From: Ruminococcaceae bacterium UBA7067
GTDB lineage: Bacteria; Bacillota; Clostridia; Oscillospirales; Acutalibacteraceae
Direction: 5' to 3'
Length of the DNA stretch: 14,935 nt
Assembly (NCBI GenBank): GCA_002493755.1
Contig: DKZT01000011.1
Coordinates: 45,574 to 60,508 of the forward strand
Shown: piece by piece, positions 1-7,122 of the stretch
Numbering within the stretch: the first letter of the stretch is position 1
How the letters are laid out: each line of letters begins with the position of its first letter
The notes under the pieces: model-generated
Databases searched by the model: none
The model's input: only the letters and a program-made list of their open reading frames with translations
Told to the model about the DNA's origin: nothing
Program-made: the position numbers and the translations under genes

Positions 1-527
1 ACCGGAACGCTTGAAAGTCCTGCTGTGAATAAAATCACGCAGAAACCGCAGTATTTCCATACGAAAATAAGGATAATCATTACCATTGAAAATTCCGAAT
101 TGAAAAACCTGACCGAATCAATACCCAAGTAATTCAATAACGCATTTACTGCGCCGTAATCATCGAATATCACCTGCCATACACAGATTAAAGAAGCAAC
201 AGGCACAACAACAGGTATCAGTAATGAGCTTTTGAAGAAAGACGAAATTCTCTTAAAAGAATTCAGAAAAAGCGCAAGCAAAAAAGAAATAACCATAAGC
301 AGGGGAATCGCAACAGCTGTGAATATCCCGGTGTTCCTCAGCGCAAGTAAGAATGTGTTGTTATTAAAAAGCTCAATATAGTTTGTTATGCCGACAAAGC
401 TGTTGCCGATAAACATACTTTTCACAAGGCAGATTATATAGGGTACTATATAAAATACCGCTATGCCTAACAGTGATGGTAGTAAGAATAAATAAGCAAT
501 AATATAATTTTTTCGCTTCCTCGTCAA
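1..527 (-). CDS. ABC transporter permease, MalF/UgpA-type (partial, runs off left edge)
   Basis: This is the N-terminal part (about 175 residues) of a binding-protein-dependent ABC permease; the rest lies left of the window. Reading leftward from a TTG at 527-525 gives a basic start (TRKRKNY), then a first membrane span (residues about 8-32, IIAYLFLLPSLLGIAVFYIV), a short outer loop ending in FVGITNYIELFNN, and three more hydrophobic spans reaching WKYCGFCVILFTAGLSSVP. That last stretch is the typical run-up to the cytoplasmic EAA loop of sugar-type permeases. The TTG start is supported by AGGCGG at 540-535, which overlaps the stop of the upstream lipoprotein gene. It lies 11 bp downstream of that gene, in one operon with the two solute-binding proteins. 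The substrate is probably a carbohydrate or oligosaccharide, inferred only from family and context. Confidence 0.85.
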   Translation of the reverse strand, partial: MTRKRKNYIIAYLFLLPSLLGIAVFYIVPYIICLVKSMFIGNSFVGITNYIELFNNNTFLLALRNTGIFTAVAIPLLMVISFLLALFLNSFKRISSFFKSSLLIPVVVPVASLICVWQVIFDDYGAVNALLNYLGIDSVRFFNSEFSMVMIILIFVWKYCGFCVILFTAGLSSVP

Positions 528-538
528 AAAATCACCGC

Positions 539-1951
539 CTATTCTTCAAGATATATTTTTGTTTTTGATTTTAAATCGCTTATAAATTTATCGACAGTTA
601 TTTCGTTTCTTAAGTAGCTCTGAAAAAGCTCATATATTACCTGAGTGTTGTAATACCAGTAGGTGTCAAGCTCATAGCTGGAAATGCTTTCCAGCGCATT
701 ATGCAGCATATTCCTGCTCTCGTCTGAAACAGCAGCCTGTTCCTTATCGTCATCGGGTATGCCGTCATCATCTCCCTCATAATACGAATCCTTTGTGTTA
801 TATGTAAAGCTGTCGGCAGTATTCATAAGTTTTTCAAAGGATTTATTATTAACGGGGAAAAGATTGCCTGAGTAAGCTGCAAACATCGGGTTGTATCTCT
901 CAATTTCAGCGCCAACCTGCTCGCTCTGCGTTTCCTCCGACATTGCAAATTTTATAGCTTTCAGAACCTTATCTGTTTTAGTACAGTTTTTATTTACAAA
1001 AACAGATTCCGTTATTTTCGCTGAAAGTGTGTCAGGACCACCTGTCGGTGTGCCGACTATTATGGGTGTATCTCCTCTTTGCTCCGTATATACAATGCGT
1101 GAATATATATCATACGGCGATTGCGCTATCATATCCTCAAATATGTAGCTGTCGTGGTCGATTTCCTCTGTCCAATTAATTACACTTTCATTATTATCTT
1201 TTGTATTATGAGAATATTTCTTTATCAGCTTATCTATCCGTGTTACGGTGTCTTTGAATTTTTCACTGTCAAGGGTTGATGTTTTATTCACTAAATCTAT
1301 ATTGCTGTCAATATAGCTGATTAATAGGTTTTCAAAATTACTGCTGTCCGAATATTTGTACAGCCTTATATCTTCACTTTCGTTGATTTTATCGAACAAA
1401 TCAATTAAAGCATCATATGACAGGGAGAGAGTTTTTTCGTTCATATACTTTGAATATTTCTCCTTCGTTGTCATAATAAAGTTCGGCACATAATAAAGCG
1501 GAACGCAAAACCGCTTGCCGTTCAGAACTCCGCTTTCAAGTGCCTTTTGATTTTGCTCTGTCAAATCGATTTTATCATCGGAATTATCGCTCTCAATAAG
1601 CTCGTTTAAATCCATAAAAGCGCCCATATCAATAAGCTTTTCAATAGATAAATTTGCGGAAACGAACATTGCTTCATTCAAAAGATCAGGTCCTCCGCCT
1701 GTCATAAGCTCTGTTGTCAGCCTGTTTTTTAATGCTTCAGTGCTTTCAAACTCTACAATTTCAATTTTGTCCTCATTATCGCAGCTTTTGTTATAATCAT
1801 AAATCCAGCCTTCTCCGCCTGACCAGCTGTCCTTTACTTTGTAGTATGTAATATTGTTCGATATTTCTGCCTTATCTGAGCTTTCGCAGCCCGATAAAAC
1901 GGACAAAAGCAAAATTGACGATATAATAAAGCAAAGTATTCTTTTAGCCAT
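539..1951 (-). CDS. Extracellular solute-binding lipoprotein (family 1-like), second of a tandem pair
   Basis: A 470-residue secreted lipoprotein that would capture a substrate outside the cell and deliver it to the permease encoded just downstream. Residues 1-22 are a lipoprotein signal (basic MAKR, hydrophobic core, lipobox LSGC with the acylated Cys at 22). The TELMTGGGPDLL segment and the later NGKRFCVPLYY segment are typical of family 1 solute-binding proteins. It aligns along its length with the neighbouring lipoprotein at 1962-3350: ELMtGgGPD, EKLI..aF.DlNELI, iDLtEqNQ, NGK, and the C-terminal kFI.......IY..E. An acidic loop near residues 392-402 (GDDDGIPDDDK) resembles calcium-binding DxDxDGxxD loops and is absent from the paralogue. 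The start has a clear GGAGG 8 bases upstream. The gap to the upstream gene is 10 bp, so co-transcription is expected. Confidence 0.88.
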   Translation of the reverse strand: MAKRILCFIISSILLLSVLSGCESSDKAEISNNITYYKVKDSWSGGEGWIYDYNKSCDNEDKIEIVEFESTEALKNRLTTELMTGGGPDLLNEAMFVSANLSIEKLIDMGAFMDLNELIESDNSDDKIDLTEQNQKALESGVLNGKRFCVPLYYVPNFIMTTKEKYSKYMNEKTLSLSYDALIDLFDKINESEDIRLYKYSDSSNFENLLISYIDSNIDLVNKTSTLDSEKFKDTVTRIDKLIKKYSHNTKDNNESVINWTEEIDHDSYIFEDMIAQSPYDIYSRIVYTEQRGDTPIIVGTPTGGPDTLSAKITESVFVNKNCTKTDKVLKAIKFAMSEETQSEQVGAEIERYNPMFAAYSGNLFPVNNKSFEKLMNTADSFTYNTKDSYYEGDDDGIPDDDKEQAAVSDESRNMLHNALESISSYELDTYWYYNTQVIYELFQSYLRNEITVDKFISDLKSKTKIYLEE

Positions 1952-1961
1952 AGTGATCCTC

Positions 1962-3350
1962 CTATTCCGATATATAAATTCTTACAGCTGATGTAATCTG
2001 CTGAATAAACTTGGCTTTAGTCAGCTTTCCGTTTATGTAATCATCAACAATATCGCCGACTACATTTTTGCAGAAGTAGCTTTCGCTGACATTATAGTAT
2101 GGCTTACACTTATTAATGCCTCGTATCGATTTGATATATTCCTGCATATATTCATTATCAGTGCCGTTTACTTCATATTCATCGTATTCCCAAACGCCGT
2201 CTTTTTCGTATTCCTCCCAATATGTAAAAGAAGAGGATGCCTTTATTGAATGCTCAAACGCGTCAATATTGACAGGGTGCGAAATCATATTTGTGCCTAT
2301 GTAATCTGAGCCTTCCTTATCGCCGCAGTAAAAAACCTGAAAATCATAGCTGAGCAGATATTTAAGAAAAGCAAGAGCCTTGTCCTTATGCTTTGAATTT
2401 GCGTTTATCGCAACGCCAAGCTCTATTGTTGCAGAAATATCTTCTGCGTTCCTGTTAAAGCCGTTGTAAAATATCCTTTTGTTTCCGTTTTTTTCATCCT
2501 GATAGTTTGCTCTTGCCAGGAACTCAAGGTTGCCGCCTGTGTATAAATCGAAAAGATAATTCTCGTATGTATCTTCATCAGGCTCTTCAAAGCAGTCAGT
2601 AAGCTGCATTATTGAGTCAAGTCCTTTACTGAATTCCTCCGAATCAAAATATGTATTTCCGTTTTCAAAATCAACATAGCTGTAAATGAAGCTATCCAGT
2701 AGCTGTTGTTGCGAGTTAAGAAAGCTGAAAGCATAGCTGTACATAAAGTACCTTTTATTCTTGTCGGACAGGTATTTTTCAAACATCTGCGGAATATCGG
2801 CATATGTCAGCGTCATTCCGTTTTCCAAAGGCAAATCATACTCATTTAACACATTGTCGGTTGAGATAAGCGTGTTTAAATGATAAAACGCAGGAATAAT
2901 ATACAGCTTGCCGTTATACTCTCCAGCCTTTATCATATCCTGATTATATTCGGATAAGTCGAGCTTGTTCTTTGAAGTGTCGTTTGCTATCAGCTCATTT
3001 ATATCAGCGAATGCATATGACTTTATCAGCTTTTCAAACGGCAGCGTCTGGTCGAGAGTGAAAATATCAGGCCCTTGTCCTGCCATAAGCTCTGCCGACA
3101 TTTTGGTGTACATATCCTCCTCGTTTTCAAATTTCACAACCTCAATCTGATATGATTCATCATAATTATTCTGACAGTATATGTTATATCGTTTTATTAA
3201 GTCCTCATCATCAAATTGAGTGGGAATTCCATCTGCCTGATAATACTTAAGCTTTTCGTTTTCCTGATTGCCGTTGCCGCACGAAGCGGCAAGGGGAAGC
3301 GTTGTGACAATAATAGCTAAAACAAGGATTTTACAAATTAGCCTTTTCAA
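1962..3350 (-). CDS. Extracellular solute-binding lipoprotein (family 1-like), first of a tandem pair
   Basis: First gene of the leftward transporter operon; a 462-residue lipoprotein. I place the start at TTG 3350-3348 because a strong AAGGAGGTGA lies six bases before it. The in-frame GTG at 3359 sits inside that ribosome site and would add three residues. The signal peptide is KRLICKIL, a hydrophobic core and lipobox AASC with Cys at 24. The body has the family hallmarks SAELMAGQGPDIF, YNGKLYIIPAFY and a run of aromatic residues typical of a sugar-binding cleft. It is clearly homologous to the next gene, though diverged. Two consecutive binding proteins before one permease suggest either two ligands for one transporter or division of labour; this is inference. 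The divergent two-component system and the paired boxes in the shared upstream region suggest signal-dependent transcription. Confidence 0.88.
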   Translation of the reverse strand: MKRLICKILVLAIIVTTLPLAASCGNGNQENEKLKYYQADGIPTQFDDEDLIKRYNIYCQNNYDESYQIEVVKFENEEDMYTKMSAELMAGQGPDIFTLDQTLPFEKLIKSYAFADINELIANDTSKNKLDLSEYNQDMIKAGEYNGKLYIIPAFYHLNTLISTDNVLNEYDLPLENGMTLTYADIPQMFEKYLSDKNKRYFMYSYAFSFLNSQQQLLDSFIYSYVDFENGNTYFDSEEFSKGLDSIMQLTDCFEEPDEDTYENYLFDLYTGGNLEFLARANYQDEKNGNKRIFYNGFNRNAEDISATIELGVAINANSKHKDKALAFLKYLLSYDFQVFYCGDKEGSDYIGTNMISHPVNIDAFEHSIKASSSFTYWEEYEKDGVWEYDEYEVNGTDNEYMQEYIKSIRGINKCKPYYNVSESYFCKNVVGDIVDDYINGKLTKAKFIQQITSAVRIYISE

Positions 3351-3384
3351 AAAATTCACCTCCTTGTTAATATCATAAATCTTC

Positions 3385-3403
3385 CATCTGTTTTTTATCT
3401 GTA
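3385..3403 (+). promoter_or_regulatory. Putative OmpR-type regulator box A (direct half-sites 11 bp apart)
   Basis: The 19-base segment CATCTGTTTTTTATCTGTA holds two ATCTG half-sites whose starts are 11 bp apart. A near-identical copy (16 of 19 bases) lies in opposite orientation at 3452-3470. Direct half-sites on an 11-bp period are the usual DNA signature of OmpR/PhoB-family regulators, and the adjacent gene encodes one. This box sits just upstream of the -35 of the rightward promoter, a position suited to activation. Binding is inferred. Confidence 0.6.
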
Positions 3404-3409
3404 TTTTTA

Positions 3410-3438
3410 TTGAAAACAGCGAATAAGTGATATAAAAT
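3410..3438 (+). promoter_or_regulatory. Putative sigma-A promoter of the two-component operon
   Basis: TTGAAA at 3410-3415, a 17-bp spacer, then TAAAAT at 3433-3438; predicted start near 3445, about 55 bases before the regulator's start codon. It lies between the two inverted regulator boxes. An alternative -10 (TATGAT at 3473-3478) has no good -35. No convincing promoter was seen for the leftward operon in the same interval, consistent with an activator-dependent promoter. Confidence 0.5.
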
Positions 3439-3451
3439 GTTTTATATAAAC

Positions 3452-3470
3452 TTCAGATAAAGCACAGATG
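3452..3470 (-). promoter_or_regulatory. Putative OmpR-type regulator box B (inverted copy of box A)
   Basis: Read leftward from 3470 this is CATCTGTGCTTTATCTGAA, matching box A at 16 of 19 positions and keeping the 11-bp half-site period. Its orientation faces the lipoprotein operon, mirroring box A's orientation toward the regulator gene. It lies downstream of the predicted rightward transcription start, so occupancy could also repress the regulator operon. Confidence 0.6.
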
Positions 3471-3499
3471 AGTATGATAATATAGTGTGGGGTGATTAT

Positions 3500-4171
3500 G
3501 TGTATAACGTGCTTTTGGTCGAGGACGACAGAAACATATGTGAAATGATTAAGGATTACTTTACCGATAAAAGCAAAAACAACATTGTGCTTGATATTGC
3601 GACCGACGGACAATCAGGTGTTGAAAAGGCGTATGAAAATGTCTATGATTTATTGCTGCTTGATATAATGCTGCCGAGCCTTGACGGCTTTGAAATATGT
3701 CGTGAGGTGCGTCGGTTAAGCGATGTGCCGATTATGTTCATCACTGCAAGAGGAAGTCAGGAGGATATGCTGACAGGCTATGCCTTAGGCTGTGACGATT
3801 ATATAGTCAAGCCGTTTTCACTGCCGGTGTTTTATCAAAAGGTCAATGCGCTTATCAAGCGTTCAAAGGGACTCGTCAGGTTTTCAGTGCTTGCAGCAGG
3901 AACGCTCACGCTCAATCCGAATAACGGTACCGTGATATCGGACGGTGAAGAAATAAGCCTTACAGCAAAGGAATACGCTATACTTAAAGCACTGCTTGAA
4001 AACAAGGGCAGGATAGTGTCAAGGCAAATGCTTATAAATCATGCGTGGGGCTATGATGAAATAATTGACGAGCGTGTGCTTGACACTCATATTAAGAATT
4101 TGAGGAAAGCGCTTAAGGATAATTCAAAGCTGATAAAAACAGTTATTAAAAGAGGATACAGGATAGAATGA
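3500..4171 (+). CDS. OmpR/PhoB-family response regulator
   Basis: A 223-residue DNA-binding response regulator, the output half of a two-component system. The start GTG at 3500 gives the canonical MYNVLLVEDD opening and follows GGGGTG at the right distance; an upstream in-frame GTG at 3485 would add five residues and has no ribosome site. The receiver domain (residues about 1-115) has the acidic pocket E8-D9-D10, phospho-acceptor D55 in LLLLDIMLP, the switch Thr in MFITARG and conserved K104 in YIVKPF. The C-terminal winged helix (about 125-223) carries LTAKEYAIL, the recognition region RVLDTHIKNLRKAL and the wing KTVIKRGYRI. It overlaps the kinase gene by ATGA, implying translational coupling. 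Likely targets are the paired boxes at 3385-3403 and 3452-3470, hence the divergent lipoprotein/permease operon and itself (inference). Confidence 0.93.
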   Translation: MYNVLLVEDDRNICEMIKDYFTDKSKNNIVLDIATDGQSGVEKAYENVYDLLLLDIMLPSLDGFEICREVRRLSDVPIMFITARGSQEDMLTGYALGCDDYIVKPFSLPVFYQKVNALIKRSKGLVRFSVLAAGTLTLNPNNGTVISDGEEISLTAKEYAILKALLENKGRIVSRQMLINHAWGYDEIIDERVLDTHIKNLRKALKDNSKLIKTVIKRGYRIE

Positions 4172-5841
4172 ATGTATACAAAAGAAAAATCAAAAAACAA
4201 AAACGCAGGCTGTTTATTTCAGTAGCCGCTTCACTTTTTGCACTCAGCGTGATAGTGTCGGCTGTTTTTACTGTTGTCACCTTTAATACAGAAAAGCAGC
4301 TCCTTTACTCTGACGCTTCTTCGTATGCTTCGGATTTATTTGCTTATTTGGAGAATTTATCAGTCAATGAAAGAGATTACGCCGGGTACTTCATAAATTC
4401 AACTCTGTCAAAGGACGAACAGCTAATTTTGATTGACAATGACGGAGTGACAGTTGCGCAAACAAAAAACGCTCTTCCTGTTGATTTTAAAAGCTATCCG
4501 TATTATCAGGAAGAGGGTATGGGCTGTATTGATTTTGACAGCTTTAAAAGCTCAATGACAGACGAGCAATATAAAAAAATAACCGACTATCTGTTGAGTG
4601 AAAAAACAGATGACGGCAGCTATTATGAGCTTTTGTGCAGAGAGTTTTATTATTATAATGGTGATATAAAACCAAAGAGTATTGAGATTGTAAAAACCAT
4701 TGAGGAAAATGTGTGGTACGTTCAGGACGAGGTTATAGAGCATTTTGAGCTTGAGCCGATTATTATTGACGGCTTAACTCTGTATAAAAACGGAGCTATG
4801 CAAAGGAATGTTATAGACAAGGAATTTGTGTTCGGCAATTACAGCAGAGAAAATCTGTTTAACAAAGTTCGGCAAAATATGAATACCGATGATGAAAATA
4901 ATATATTCTCCTATGTATTTTCAATAGACGGAAGCGAAATCTATTATAATACCTACGGGTTAGGCAATGAAAGCAGTCTTGTTGATGACGGCAATTTCTC
5001 TTATCTATACGCCTATTACACATCTTTTTCAGTGCGTGATGATAACGGTGATGTTAAAATATACTCAGGTACATATGTTAAACGCCTGAATGTGCTTGAA
5101 AACTGCGTTAACCGCATAGCATTTATATTAATATACATATTCGTTATCTTTATGATAGTCGGGATAATTCTCGCCGCTGTAATCTGGCATACAATGAAAA
5201 AACAGCTTGTGCAGGAGGAAAAGCTGCGAATTACCACAAACGCAATGGCACACGAGCTGAAAACACCGCTGTTTGTTATCGGCGGCTATGCCGAAAACTT
5301 TCTTGACAACATCAACCGCGACAAGAATGAGCATTATGCTCAGGTCATATTGCAGAAATCGAATGATGTAAACGAGCTGGTTGAAAGAATGCTCGATTAT
5401 TCAAGGCTTGACAGCGGTTACGATACTTTACATATTGAAAAAGCTAATCTCACAGAATTAGTCAAAGATATTCTGGAAAATTATGACAGCAACAGGATTA
5501 ACCTTGAATATGATAATGAGATTTTTATTAATGCTGATAAACGAATGATGAAATGCGCAATAGAAAATCTTGTCGATAATGCCATTAAATACTCGGACGA
5601 AGAGGATAGCATTAATATAAAAATCTCCGATAAAAGATTTTCCGTCAGTAACCCGTGTGAAAAGCTCATTAAATCAGAAATTGACAAGCTGTGGGAGCCG
5701 TATCACAGATTGCCGCAGCACAGCTCAGAATCAGGTCACGGGCTTGGCTTGCCGATAGTGAAGCGTATTTTTGAATTGCACAAATTTAAATACAGTGCGT
5801 CATATTCCGACGGCTATATCACATTCTGGTTTTCGTATTAA
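4168..5841 (+). CDS. Sensor histidine kinase (two-component system)
   Basis: A 557-residue membrane kinase, partner of the preceding regulator (4-bp ATGA overlap). A basic N-terminus leads into membrane span 1 (residues about 15-39), a large extracytoplasmic sensor of about 275 residues (about 40-315), membrane span 2 (about 317-340), a short linker, then HisKA with phospho-accepting H362 in MAHELKTPL. The HATPase domain has the N box NLVDNAIKYS (N467 onward) and the G2 box GHGLGLPIVK (about 523-532). Between them, SVSNPCEKL...LWEPYHR replaces the textbook DxGxG G1 box, a pattern I associate with some Firmicutes VanS-like kinases. The sensor is rich in Asp, Glu and Tyr and I recognise no named domain in it. 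The divergent uptake operon suggests it senses the transported nutrient or a related signal. Confidence 0.92.
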   Translation: MNVYKRKIKKQKRRLFISVAASLFALSVIVSAVFTVVTFNTEKQLLYSDASSYASDLFAYLENLSVNERDYAGYFINSTLSKDEQLILIDNDGVTVAQTKNALPVDFKSYPYYQEEGMGCIDFDSFKSSMTDEQYKKITDYLLSEKTDDGSYYELLCREFYYYNGDIKPKSIEIVKTIEENVWYVQDEVIEHFELEPIIIDGLTLYKNGAMQRNVIDKEFVFGNYSRENLFNKVRQNMNTDDENNIFSYVFSIDGSEIYYNTYGLGNESSLVDDGNFSYLYAYYTSFSVRDDNGDVKIYSGTYVKRLNVLENCVNRIAFILIYIFVIFMIVGIILAAVIWHTMKKQLVQEEKLRITTNAMAHELKTPLFVIGGYAENFLDNINRDKNEHYAQVILQKSNDVNELVERMLDYSRLDSGYDTLHIEKANLTELVKDILENYDSNRINLEYDNEIFINADKRMMKCAIENLVDNAIKYSDEEDSINIKISDKRFSVSNPCEKLIKSEIDKLWEPYHRLPQHSSESGHGLGLPIVKRIFELHKFKYSASYSDGYITFWFSY

Positions 5842-5879
5842 GAATATGACCGAAATTTTTTGACTATCACAATTCCTTA

Positions 5880-5908
5880 TTGATATACAAAGGAAAAAAG
5901 ACTATAAT
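5880..5908 (+). promoter_or_regulatory. Near-consensus sigma-A promoter for the UPF0340/HD operon
   Basis: TTGATA at 5880-5885, exactly 17 bp, then a perfect TATAAT at 5903-5908. The predicted start is near 5915, giving a very short leader before the ATG at 5931. It separates this operon from the kinase gene, which ends 38 bases upstream without a visible terminator. Confidence 0.75.
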
Positions 5909-5930
5909 AGTGTAGAAGGCTGGTGTAAAA

Positions 5931-6488
5931 ATGAATGAATTAAATGAAATAGCAAAACAGGCAACGCAGGCTGTAACCGAGCTTTTGGAGGTTGCAAGGC
6001 TAGAAAAGGACGATATATTTGTTGTAGGCTGTTCAAGCAGTGAAATAATAGGAAGTAAGCTTGGAACAAATTCAAGCGTTGAGGTTGCGAATACAGTTTT
6101 TGACGCTATTTATGAAGTTGTGAAAGCAAACGGACTTTATCTTGCCACGCAGTGCTGTGAGCATCTTAACAGGGCGCTTATTATTGAAAAGGAATGTGCA
6201 AAGCTCTACGACTACGAGCTTGTCAATGTAGTACCTCAGCCAAAGGCAGGCGGCTCGCTGTCAACCAGAGCATATGAGCGCTTTGAGCATCCTGTGGCAG
6301 TGCAGGAAATCAGAGCCTCGGCGGGAATGGATATAGGCGATGTTTTAATAGGTATGCACCTTAAAAGGACAGCCGTTCCTGTCAGAATTTCAATAAATCA
6401 GATAGGGCAGGCGCATCTTGTTTGCGCAAGGACAAGACCTCCGTTTATCGGCGGAGTCAGAGCAAAATATGATGAGGGCTTACTGTGA
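5931..6488 (+). CDS. UPF0340 / TIGR01440 family protein
   Basis: A 185-residue cytosolic protein of the conserved UPF0340 (TIGR01440, B. subtilis YwlG-like) family, whose biochemical role is not established as far as I know. Family features visible are VVGCSSSEIIGSKLGT near the N-terminus, the Cys-rich ATQCCEHLNRAL segment, VVPQPKAGGS, GMDIGDVLIGMHLKRTAVPV, and the C-terminal HLVCARTRPPFIGG. Its length matches the family. The start ATG follows AGAAGG at a slightly long spacing. It is the first gene after a near-consensus promoter. Its stop codon overlaps the start of the HD-domain gene by one base, so the two are translated from one message. No membrane segments or signal peptide are seen. 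Confidence 0.9.
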   Translation: MNELNEIAKQATQAVTELLEVARLEKDDIFVVGCSSSEIIGSKLGTNSSVEVANTVFDAIYEVVKANGLYLATQCCEHLNRALIIEKECAKLYDYELVNVVPQPKAGGSLSTRAYERFEHPVAVQEIRASAGMDIGDVLIGMHLKRTAVPVRISINQIGQAHLVCARTRPPFIGGVRAKYDEGLL

Positions 6489-7078
6489 TGGATAAGAATA
6501 TTGATTATAAGGAAGAATTTTGCAGGATATTTTCAGAGAATGTAAAGCGTCACGGTGCAAAGGAGCTGCTTGAGTGGCTTTGCAAAACCGACTTTTTCAC
6601 AGCGCCTGCAAGCACAAAATATCATTGCGCCTGCACAAACGGACTTGTAATGCATAGCTTAAGTGTGTTCGATGTTCTTATGGAAAAGCACTTTGACGAG
6701 GAAACCGATAATCTCGAAAGCTTCACAATCTGCGCATTGCTTCACGATTTGTGCAAAGCGCAATTCTATAAGGTTTCAACAAGGAACGTCAAAAACGAAG
6801 AAACAGGCAACTGGGAGAAGGTGCCCTTTTATGCTGTTGACGATGTTTTTCCATACGGGCACGGTGAGAAATCTGTTTTTCTGATAGAACGCTTTATGAA
6901 GCTGCGTATTGAAGAAGCAATGGCTATACGCTGGCATATGGGAGGCTTTGAGGATAGCGGCGGCTTTACAATAAGCCTTGCTTATCAGAAATATCCGCTT
7001 GCCGTTAAGCTTCACCTTGCAGACCTTGAGTCTACATATCTTCGCGAAAAGAATACGTCAGAGGTTAATAACAGATAA
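6488..7078 (+). CDS. HD-domain phosphohydrolase-like protein
   Basis: A 196-residue putative metal-dependent phosphohydrolase. HD-domain ligands are visible: H56 in GLVMHSLSV, the H86-D87 pair in LLHDLCK, a later His in RWHMGG and D179 in LHLADLEST. This H...HD...D order is typical of HD hydrolases that act on nucleotides or other phosphoesters, but the substrate cannot be read from the sequence. I prefer the ATG at 6488 (overlapping the upstream TGA as TGATG, with GAGGG nine bases before it) over the in-frame GTG three bases earlier. It is co-transcribed with the UPF0340 gene and ends just before a strong hairpin terminator. Small HD proteins of this type are common in Clostridia. Confidence 0.85.
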   Translation: MDKNIDYKEEFCRIFSENVKRHGAKELLEWLCKTDFFTAPASTKYHCACTNGLVMHSLSVFDVLMEKHFDEETDNLESFTICALLHDLCKAQFYKVSTRNVKNEETGNWEKVPFYAVDDVFPYGHGEKSVFLIERFMKLRIEEAMAIRWHMGGFEDSGGFTISLAYQKYPLAVKLHLADLESTYLREKNTSEVNNR

Positions 7079-7122
7079 TATATAAGCAGAGGGACTGCAT
7101 CCGCAGTCCCTCTGCTTATATA
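7079..7122. terminator. Bidirectional terminator hairpin, perfect 20-bp arms
   Basis: The arms at 7079-7098 and 7103-7122 are perfectly complementary over 20 bp around a 4-base loop (ATCC). The stem core is GC-rich (GCAGAGGGACTGC) with A/T flanks that can supply U-rich tails in either direction. It lies between the stop of the rightward HD gene and the stop of the leftward feoB, whose stop codon falls inside the right arm. It most likely ends both convergent transcripts. Confidence 0.85.

Noticed and set aside
891..3150. Plus-strand open frames opposite the two binding-protein genes
   Set aside because: They are low-complexity Ser/Tyr-rich shadows of the lipoprotein genes on the other strand.
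3485..3499. Upstream in-frame GTG adding WGDYV to the response regulator
   Set aside because: It has no ribosome site in front, while GGGGTG at 3489-3494 serves the GTG at 3500, which gives the canonical MYNVLLVEDD start.
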